Shown one piece after another: positions 14,619 through 20,399 of a stretch of DNA of 22,032 nucleotides. The position numbers and the translations under genes are program-made. The stretch's first letter is position 1. Every line of letters starts with the position of its first letter. The notes beneath the pieces were generated by a model. It had not been told where the DNA came from. It was given only the letters and a program-made list of their open reading frames with translations, and made no database searches. This DNA comes from an uncultured Ruminococcus sp. (GTDB lineage: Bacteria > Bacillota > Clostridia > Oscillospirales > Ruminococcaceae), in the NCBI GenBank assembly GCA_902464115.1, contig CABQIF010000025.1:1-22032 (forward strand). The letters run 5' to 3'.

Positions 14619-16178
14619 TTATTCCACAGCAGTTTCAAGATTGCTGTCTTTGGCTTTTTGCAACAGTGTCTGCACCGGAGAAACTTCCGTCTGTGCCGGA
14701 TTACTGCACTTTGCAAGAATTTTATATTCCTGCCCTAAAATCTGCCGCACCGTATCGCCAAGCGAACGGGCATTTTCATGATTTTTCAGCAGGGTCAGGA
14801 AAAACGGATTCTTTGCAACGATCAAGAGCGTTCCGCCCCGAATATACGCATCCGATTCCGCAAGGCTGCCGGAAACTGCCGGATTCACACTCCGGTATGC
14901 CTCCAAAATATCTGCCCACTGGGAAACAGGTTGAATCTGTTCCTGTATAGTCTGTGTTGGGGTGGGCGTTGGCTGCGGTGCAGGCGATTGCATTGATACT
15001 TCTGCCTGCTGGACAGCTGCTACAACCGGTCTTGGCTGCATCGGTCTTGGTGCTGGGGCTGCTGCTGGCATCGCTGCAAGCGGTGTTTGTACCGTTGCCG
15101 GCAGCATCAGCCGAATCAACGCCAATTCCAATTCTGTTCGTTTGCCAGGATTTCGCTGCATCCGTTCTCGGCAATCCTGCAAAACAGAAATTGCACGCAA
15201 GATTTGTTCCATCGTCACCGGACTGGTCAGTTCCCACAGATGTGGGAGTTCCTCCGGCAGACAACTCAGCAATTCTTCCGGAACATTGCCGGCTTTCAGC
15301 AGCATCATATTCCGCAGCTGTTCTGTCAACTCCTCGCAGAGTCTTGCCATATCTTTCGAGCCTTGATACAAGGCATCGACTTCTTTCAATGCATCGCCCA
15401 GCCGATTTTGAAGGACATCTTCCAGAATCCGAAACAGCGGTGCTCGACCCGATACACCAGCTGCCTCCGCAACGGCTTCCGGCGTAATCGCTCCCTCGGA
15501 AACTGCTGCACACTGGTCTAACAGGGAAATCGCATCTCGCATTCCGCCATCTGCACAGCGGGCAATCTGAAGATCTGCCCCTTCTGCCAGCGGAATTTGT
15601 TCTTTTTCTGCAATGTATCGCAGTCGGGCAGCGATATCCTCCAACCGAATCCGATGGAATGCAAACCGCTGACACCGAGATAAAATCGTGGCTGGAACTT
15701 TGTGCATCTCTGTGGTCGCCAGAATGAATTTCACATATGCTGGCGGCTCTTCCATCACTTTCAGCAATGCTCCCCATGCACTTCCGGAAAGCATATGCAC
15801 TTCGTCAATAATATAAATCTTATAGGCACAGCGTTCCGGACGGTAAACCGTACCTTCCCGCAAATCCCGAATATCTTCTACGCTGTTATTCGATGCCGCA
15901 TCAATTTCAATCACATCGGACAAAATTCCACGGTCAGCGTCTTTGCAGATGTCACATTCCAAACAAGGATTGCCGTTGACAGCGTGCGGACAATTCACAG
16001 CTTTCGCCAGAATGCGGGCACAAGTGGTTTTCCCCGTTCCACGAGAACCTGTAAACAAATAAGCGTGTGCCGTCTTTCCGGTACGCACTTGATTTTGTAA
16101 GGTTTCTGTGATATGCGGTTGAGAAATCACATCGTCAAACGACATCGGACGCCATGTCCGATATAATGCTTTGTACAT
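14619..16178 (-). CDS. dnaX: DNA polymerase III subunit gamma/tau
   Basis: DnaX is the ATPase motor of the clamp loader and organises the replisome. The 519-aa product begins MYKALYRTWRPMSFDDV, the usual N-terminus, with Walker A GSRGTGKT (44-51), a Cys-rich zinc module (C73 to C88 region), Walker B IIDEVH (123-128) and the SRC motif in ILSRCQRF. An Ala/Pro/Gln-rich linker follows the clamp-loader collar, then a short C-terminal domain. The frame is open further upstream to 16259, but AGGAGG 9 nt before the ATG at 16178 fixes the start. No A-AAA-AAG type slippery site was found, so a separate gamma form is not indicated. The SRP RNA gene directly upstream probably shares its promoter with it. 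Confidence 0.96.
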   Translation of the reverse strand: MYKALYRTWRPMSFDDVISQPHITETLQNQVRTGKTAHAYLFTGSRGTGKTTCARILAKAVNCPHAVNGNPCLECDICKDADRGILSDVIEIDAASNNSVEDIRDLREGTVYRPERCAYKIYIIDEVHMLSGSAWGALLKVMEEPPAYVKFILATTEMHKVPATILSRCQRFAFHRIRLEDIAARLRYIAEKEQIPLAEGADLQIARCADGGMRDAISLLDQCAAVSEGAITPEAVAEAAGVSGRAPLFRILEDVLQNRLGDALKEVDALYQGSKDMARLCEELTEQLRNMMLLKAGNVPEELLSCLPEELPHLWELTSPVTMEQILRAISVLQDCRERMQRNPGKRTELELALIRLMLPATVQTPLAAMPAAAPAPRPMQPRPVVAAVQQAEVSMQSPAPQPTPTPTQTIQEQIQPVSQWADILEAYRSVNPAVSGSLAESDAYIRGGTLLIVAKNPFFLTLLKNHENARSLGDTVRQILGQEYKILAKCSNPAQTEVSPVQTLLQKAKDSNLETAVE

Positions 16179-16215
16179 GGAATCCGCCTCCTTTTTCTGT
16201 CGTTTTCCAAAATAC

Positions 16216-16398
16216 AAAAAAATTCCGGAACATGGGTGTGCAGGTTGACTGCGGCACACAAAACGATCCGCTTAATGCTGCTCGGTCCCCCGCCTGACAT
16301 GGTTCACGGTGCTTTGTTGCACAGGACCCGCACACCGATATTCCGGAATGGATCCGACAGCAGAGCCTTTGTGCAGCTGCACACACTCCGCCGTGACA
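16216..16398 (-). ncRNA. ffs: Signal recognition particle RNA (SRP RNA)
   Basis: The minus strand carries the hallmark helix 8 tip GUCAGGCGGGGGACCGAGCAG within 16271-16301, where Ffh binds. Flanking arms pair into a long helix 5: TTCCGGAATATCGGTGTGCG near 16330-16349 against TGCACACC...TTCCGGAA near 16221-16240. The 3' side ends in a T tract (16215-16222). The location directly upstream of dnaX is the classical Firmicutes one. A further 5' hairpin precedes helix 5 (about 16352-16394); it does not look like the usual Alu domain. Ends are estimated from the promoter and the T tract; the mature 5' end might lie nearer 16350. Confidence 0.9.
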
Positions 16399-16404
16399 AT
16401 TTTT

Positions 16405-16433
16405 ATTATACCACACAGCAAACAGAATTTCAA
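16405..16433 (-). promoter_or_regulatory. Sigma-A promoter of the SRP RNA (and probably dnaX)
   Basis: On the minus strand TTGAAA (16428-16433), a 17-bp spacer and TATAAT (16405-16410). Transcription is predicted to start near 16398. Confidence 0.88.
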
Positions 16434-16525
16434 GTGTTTTTGCAAAAAAATTTTATTTTTTCTGCAAATTCTGCAATTTGGAAACAGGGATTCGGGAAGC
16501 AACAACAAAAACAGAAAAAGTGTGC

Positions 16526-16554
16526 TGGACAAACCCGATTTTTTCTGATATACT
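16526..16554 (+). promoter_or_regulatory. Sigma-A promoter of the alpha/beta hydrolase gene
   Basis: TGGACA (16526-16531), a 17-bp spacer and TATACT (16549-16554), each one base from consensus. In the leader, GGAAACA/TGTTTCC (about 16569-16586) forms a 7-bp hairpin upstream of the ribosome binding site. Confidence 0.75.
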
Positions 16555-16622
16555 AATTCCAACAAAACGGAAACACCCCTGTTTCCACTGTGACTGACTT
16601 TAGAAAGAGAGGACTTCTGCTT

Positions 16623-17561
16623 ATGCTGCCAACAACCATTCAGCCATTTACTCTGCTCTCTGACCAAGACGGCTTACCGCTGTCGGGCTTGCTACTCCTG
16701 CCGCAGGAGGAAACCACACCTTGTGGGATTCTTCAGGTTTCCCACGGCATGTGTGAACACAAAGAACGCTATCTGGATTTTCTCCGCCACTGCACCAAAC
16801 AGGGTTACATCTGCTTGATTCATGACCATCGGGGACATGGGGAGAGCATCAGCGACACCATTCCGCTGGGCTATTTTGGGGAAGGCGGTGCAGAAGCACT
16901 CGTTGCCGACCTGCACCAGATGACAGAATGGATTCAAACGCAATATGCAGGGCTGCCACTCTATCTGCTGGGGCACAGCATGGGTTCGCTCATTGCTCGC
17001 TGCTATCTGCGGCAGTATCCGGACATTCTGGACGGCTTGATTCTCAGCGGTTCACCCTCTCCGCTGCCGGCGATGACCCGTATGCAGTCTATTTTAAATC
17101 GAGTCATTGTGCATCGGGGCGATACCAGCCACAGCAAACGCATTGACCGTATTCTATACAATACGTTTCAGCGTCCGTTCCGCTCGGAGTCCCGTTCTAA
17201 CACATGGATTTGCAGCGATGAAGCGGTTGTGGACGCTTACAACGCCGACCCACTCTGTCAATTTCACTTCACATTAAACGGCTATGCTACCCTGCTCGCT
17301 CTGTTAAATACCACCTACAACACCAAAAGCTGGACAGTTACACAGCCAGAGCTGCCGATTTGGTTCTTCTCCGGCGGCGATGACCCCTGTCGGGGCAATG
17401 ATACCCGTTTCCAACAGGCTGTTGACCGCATGGCAGAACTGGGCTACCAGAATGTAAATAGCACGCTGTTCCCTCGGATGCGGCACGAAATTCTCAACGA
17501 ACGCAACAAGGCAGTTGTATACGCTGAAATTCTGGAAACATTAGACGCTTGGAACTGCTAA
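16623..17561 (+). CDS. Alpha/beta hydrolase, monoacylglycerol lipase-like (serine hydrolase)
   Basis: A 312-aa alpha/beta hydrolase of the Hydrolase_4/lysophospholipase group. The oxyanion-side motif VSHGMCEHKERY is at 39-50, followed by DHRGHGES (68-75). The nucleophile elbow GHSMG is at 117-121 with Ser119. The acid is Asp253 or Asp254 in SGGDDP, and the base His288 in RMRHE. These are the marks of monoacylglycerol lipase and lysophospholipase L2-like enzymes, which hydrolyse lipid esters; the real substrate is not known. No signal peptide or membrane segment is seen, so it is cytoplasmic. The ATG at 16623 is favoured by AGAGAGG about 10 nt upstream; the GTG at 16590 lacks one. It has its own promoter and no obvious operon partner. 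Confidence 0.88.
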   Translation: MLPTTIQPFTLLSDQDGLPLSGLLLLPQEETTPCGILQVSHGMCEHKERYLDFLRHCTKQGYICLIHDHRGHGESISDTIPLGYFGEGGAEALVADLHQMTEWIQTQYAGLPLYLLGHSMGSLIARCYLRQYPDILDGLILSGSPSPLPAMTRMQSILNRVIVHRGDTSHSKRIDRILYNTFQRPFRSESRSNTWICSDEAVVDAYNADPLCQFHFTLNGYATLLALLNTTYNTKSWTVTQPELPIWFFSGGDDPCRGNDTRFQQAVDRMAELGYQNVNSTLFPRMRHEILNERNKAVVYAEILETLDAWNC

Positions 17562-17612
17562 AGAATCCGACTTTTTCGCACAAAAAGTTCTCAGATTCTA
17601 TGAAAATGATAC

Positions 17613-17641
17613 TTGACAATTCCCTGCTTTTCCTGTATAAT
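17613..17641 (+). promoter_or_regulatory. Perfect consensus promoter of rnpB
   Basis: TTGACA (17613-17618), exactly 17 bp, TATAAT (17636-17641). Both hexamers match consensus fully, as expected for a strongly expressed stable RNA. Confidence 0.93.
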
Positions 17642-17647
17642 AAAAGA

Positions 17648-18003
17648 GTGAGTGAACTGTATGGTAGCGTGGGTGCCGGTCTCCGGTACATCCATGAGGA
17701 AAGTCCGAGCATCGCAGGGTGGGATAGTTGCTAACGGCAACCGGGGGCGACCCTAGAGCAAGTGCAACAGAGAGATACCGCTTTCTTTGGAAAGTAAGGG
17801 TGGAAAGGCGTGGTAAGAGCACACCAGAGCATAGGTGACTATGCTGCTATGTAAACCTTATCCGATGCAACGTCTATTGGTGCGGCATTCTAACACTGAC
17901 CCGGTGGGGATGGCGTAATGACGGCTAGAGCTGTGCGGCGACGTACAGTCGAGATAAATTACCATACTCGACAGAACTCGGCTTATAGGTTCGGTCACAC
18001 CAA
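17648..18003 (+). ncRNA. rnpB: RNase P RNA
   Basis: The catalytic RNA that trims tRNA 5' leaders. Conserved blocks are visible in order: GAGGAAAGTCCGAGC (from 17697), CAGAGAGATACCGC, AAGGGTGGAAAGGCG and GTAAGAGCACACC, and GACAGAACTCGGCTTATAG near the 3' end. The outer helix P1 forms between GTGAGTGAAC (17648-17657) and GTTCGGTCAC (17989-17998). Promoter and terminator frame it closely. The length, about 356 nt, fits bacterial RNase P RNA. The exact ends are inferred. Confidence 0.96.
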
Positions 18004-18006
18004 CAG

Positions 18007-18034
18007 CGGACGTTCTTCGGAGCGTCCGTTTTTT
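18007..18034 (+). terminator. Terminator of rnpB
   Basis: A 9-bp stem starting CGGACGTTC and ending GAGCGTCCG (one T/G pair), capped by a TTCG tetraloop and followed by six T. Confidence 0.92.
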
Positions 18035-18130
18035 CATCGAGCATGCTTTCCGGCAGCCAATCGCTGCTGGAATCTATCATAAAAAATCGGTCTACGACCC
18101 ATCGCAAGCCGTTAATCAGGAGGTTTTCTT

Positions 18131-18826
18131 ATGGAACAGACACTTCAAATCGGCATTTTCGGCGATTCGATTAGCAAAGGCATTGTCTTAGATGCGGAAA
18201 CCCACCGTTACAGCAGCCTGAAAAAAGAAATCACCGAATGGATCTCCCCTTCCACTGCCCTGCATAACTTCTCTGTTATGGGCAGCACCATTCAAAAGGG
18301 CTTATCCATTATCACACGTCACACCGACCAACTTGCAAGTTATCAGAATGTCTTTCTGGAATTTGGTGGAAACGATTGCGATTTTGACTGGAGTGCCGTT
18401 TCAGAACGACCACAGGCACACCATGAACCGCATACCCCACTGAAACAGTTTGAAGCCCTCTATACAAAAGCCATTCAGCTGATTCAGGAGAAAAAAGGTA
18501 ATCCGATTCTTCTAACGCTGCCGCCGCTTGAACCAAAACGGTATTTTCAATGGATTTCCCGCAACCTGCATCCAGACAACATTCTACACTGGCTGGGTGG
18601 TGTGGATACAATCTACCGCTGGCAGGAAATGTATAACATGAAAGTGCTCCTGCTGGCACAAAAGCTGCATGTTCCGGTGGTTGACATCCGGAGTGCATTT
18701 CTCGCACAGCACGGCTATCAGGCATTGCTCTGTGAAGACGGCATTCATCCAAACCGGAAGGGTCACCGGTTCATCTATAAAACCATCATGCAGCAGTATC
18801 ACCCTTGTTTGCAAGAACAAGATTAA
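18131..18826 (+). CDS. SGNH/GDSL-family hydrolase (esterase/lipase-like)
   Basis: A 231-aa SGNH hydrolase. Block I is IGIFGDSIS with the nucleophile Ser13; block III is EFGGND (77-82); block V is EDGIHPN with Asp203 and His206. Such enzymes remove acyl groups from sugars, lipids or other esters; a role in deacetylating carbohydrates is possible in this organism but not shown. No signal peptide is seen, suggesting a cytoplasmic location. CAGGAGG stands about 8 nt before the ATG. The gene follows the rnpB terminator by about 100 nt; no clear promoter was identified in that gap. Confidence 0.87.
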   Translation: MEQTLQIGIFGDSISKGIVLDAETHRYSSLKKEITEWISPSTALHNFSVMGSTIQKGLSIITRHTDQLASYQNVFLEFGGNDCDFDWSAVSERPQAHHEPHTPLKQFEALYTKAIQLIQEKKGNPILLTLPPLEPKRYFQWISRNLHPDNILHWLGGVDTIYRWQEMYNMKVLLLAQKLHVPVVDIRSAFLAQHGYQALLCEDGIHPNRKGHRFIYKTIMQQYHPCLQEQD

Positions 18827-18833
18827 ACAGACA

Positions 18834-18878
18834 AAAAAATCCCGCTGGGCAAGTCATTTCTTGTCCAACGGGATTTTC
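18834..18878. terminator. Bidirectional terminator between the SGNH and exonuclease genes
   Basis: AAAATCCCG(CT)GGGCAAG pairs with CTTGTCC(AA)CGGGATTTT, with a 2-nt internal mismatch and a short loop; A and T tracts flank both sides. It lies between convergent genes. Confidence 0.87.
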
Positions 18879-19541
18879 TTATTTTTTCCCACTATGTGCT
18901 GTTTTCCGAATGGGTAATTGTCCAATTGTAAAACCGCTGCTTGTATGATTACCAATATTATAGGTAACATGAGAAGTTGAGAAATTGTTTTTGACACAGC
19001 GAACATCAGAAAGTTCCTGCAAAATCTTTGCGGTGTTCCGAGCATCTGCCAACGCACCATGTTCCGTTCCTTCAAAATAAATCTGCATCGAACCCAGTGC
19101 CGTCACCAATTTCATCGGTTTGGAAAAGCCATAGATTCGCTGGTGCAGCCGCTGTAAATCCACCCACCAGCCATAGAAGTTCCCCAGCAACGGACGTTCT
19201 TTCCATTCGGCTTCTGCCTGAAAAACATGCTGGTCACTGCCGCTCCAAGTATAAAAACGGTAAGGTTCTTTCTGTGGTAGCCAAGCTTCAAACGCCTGCA
19301 TTGCCTCTGAAAAGGAAACCTGCCCCACCAGCATTTCATTGGTAATGCCTGTAATCGCCGTGACGAACGGCGGAACTGTTCCATACTGTGGCTTTACATA
19401 CATCTGAAATTCGTCATAGATTTCATTGTCTGCATCCAGAGCAACCGCTCCGATTTCAATAATCTCATGTACGCAATAGGGTTCCTGCTTCCGCCTATAC
19501 GGAATAAATTCCAAGTCCAGTACGATTTTCTTTCCTCGCAC
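18879..19541 (-). CDS. DEDDh 3'-5' exonuclease domain protein (DnaQ/KapD-like)
   Basis: A 220-aa DnaQ-fold exonuclease. Exo I LDLEF supplies Asp9 and Glu11, Exo II SGSDQ supplies Asp103, and Exo III HGALADARNTA supplies His161 and Asp166, so all DEDDh residues are present. The ITGIT segment and length resemble stand-alone proteins such as KapD and other exonuclease-domain proteins rather than polymerase proofreading subunits. Substrate, DNA or RNA, is unknown. The start is GTG at 19541, with GGAGG 10 nt upstream; the nearer ATG runs straight into TGA. The MntP-type gene ends 45 nt upstream on the same strand; they may be co-transcribed although their functions look unrelated. Confidence 0.86.
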   Translation of the reverse strand: MRGKKIVLDLEFIPYRRKQEPYCVHEIIEIGAVALDADNEIYDEFQMYVKPQYGTVPPFVTAITGITNEMLVGQVSFSEAMQAFEAWLPQKEPYRFYTWSGSDQHVFQAEAEWKERPLLGNFYGWWVDLQRLHQRIYGFSKPMKLVTALGSMQIYFEGTEHGALADARNTAKILQELSDVRCVKNNFSTSHVTYNIGNHTSSGFTIGQLPIRKTAHSGKK

Positions 19542-19586
19542 GCTTTCACATCCTCCCCTTATTGCTGCTGTAGATTTTGCTTTGGT

Positions 19587-20174
19587 TTAGCCGATGATTC
19601 CCAGCCCTTCCAGCAGAATCTTCACACCAATCGCCAGCAAAATACAGCCGCCTAATATGCCGGCTTGCTTTTCAAATCGGTCGCCGAACAGGTTTCCAAT
19701 TTTTACGCCCGCCAGAGCAAATAAAAATGTAATACTGCCAATCAACAAAATAGACAGAAAAATATTGACATCCAGCATCATGGAAAAGGTGACACCAACC
19801 GCCAAGGCATCGATGGAAGTGGCAACTGCCAACAAAAACAGTTCCCGGAAATCCACCTTGTTGGGACAGACTGCGGTTTCTTCAGAAGAGTCTTCTTTCT
19901 TCTGCCGGATGGATTCCAGCAGCATTTTTCCTCCGATAAACGCCAACAAAATAAATGCAATCCAGTGGCTGTATCGCATGATATGTTTTGCAAACAACGC
20001 ACCCAACAGCCAGCCAGTCAACGGCATGAGTGCCTGAAAGCCGCCAAAGAAAATACCCATCCAGAGGGCTTGTTTCCAGTTAAACTTCCGCATTTGCAGC
20101 CCTTTACAAATTGAAACTGCAAAGGCATCCATCGAAAGACCGACTCCAAGCAAACAAATTTCACCGATTCCCAA
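19587..20174 (-). CDS. mntP: MntP-type manganese efflux pump
   Basis: A 195-aa, six-helix membrane protein that exports Mn(II) in characterised family members. The two internally related halves carry the diagnostic acidic motifs LSMDAFAVSICKG (Asp16) and ATSIDALAVGVTF (Asp122). A hydrophilic loop of charged residues (about 88-110) separates the halves, as usual. The start is a TTG at 20174 with CGGAG about 9 nt upstream; an ATG at about 20193 is out of frame. The gene has its own strong promoter, a leader with a 9-bp hairpin, and an inverted repeat just upstream of the -35 box. A yybP-ykoY manganese riboswitch, frequent before such genes, was not recognised. Confidence 0.92.
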   Translation of the reverse strand: MGIGEICLLGVGLSMDAFAVSICKGLQMRKFNWKQALWMGIFFGGFQALMPLTGWLLGALFAKHIMRYSHWIAFILLAFIGGKMLLESIRQKKEDSSEETAVCPNKVDFRELFLLAVATSIDALAVGVTFSMMLDVNIFLSILLIGSITFLFALAGVKIGNLFGDRFEKQAGILGGCILLAIGVKILLEGLGIIG

Positions 20175-20207
20175 ATAAAAACACTCCGTTTCATGAAATC
20201 AGAACCT

Positions 20208-20229
20208 TGCAATCTCTTACAAGGTTCTA
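20208..20229 (-). promoter_or_regulatory. Hairpin in the mntP leader
   Basis: On the minus strand AGAACCTTG pairs perfectly with CAAGGTTCT (9 bp) around a 9-nt loop, in the leader between promoter and ribosome binding site. No T run follows, so it is not a terminator; it may influence translation or mRNA stability. Confidence 0.55.
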
Positions 20230-20242
20230 ATTTACCATTTTT

Positions 20243-20297
20243 AGTATAACACAATCCATTTTTCTTGTCAATAGACATCTTATGTATTGTCAAGATG
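20243..20297 (-). promoter_or_regulatory. mntP promoter with upstream inverted repeat
   Basis: On the minus strand TTGACA (20266-20271), a 17-bp spacer and TATACT (20243-20248). Just upstream, CATCTT (20292-20297) and AAGATG (20276-20281) form an inverted repeat with a 10-nt centre, and a second TTGACA overlaps it. The repeat could bind a regulator; it does not look like a classical MntR box. Confidence 0.7.
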
Positions 20298-20304
20298 AAA
20301 TAGA

Positions 20305-20345
20305 ATCCCCCGATGCAATTGCTTGCACCGGGGGAATTCTTTTTC
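20305..20345 (-). terminator. Terminator after the dockerin-protein gene
   Basis: CCCCCG/CGGGGG with an inner TGCAA/TTGCA stem, one A/C mismatch and a short TTGC loop. T-rich tracts flank it, stronger on the plus strand (AATTCTTTTTC). It sits about 55 nt behind the stop codon of the minus-strand dockerin gene, with no plus-strand gene upstream. Confidence 0.75.
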
Positions 20346-20399
20346 TGTCATGTCACATCTGTCACAACATGTTGTCTAAAATCACATGGTTTCGGGCAA

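Noticed and set aside
14776..15777. 333-codon frame on the same strand as dnaX
   Set aside because: Out-of-frame shadow within dnaX, Ser/Cys/Gly-rich and without domain features.
14619..16178. Programmed frameshift in dnaX producing gamma
   Set aside because: Looked for an A-AAA-AAG slippery heptamer with downstream pairing; only short A runs such as the one in GCAGAAAAAGAAC were found.
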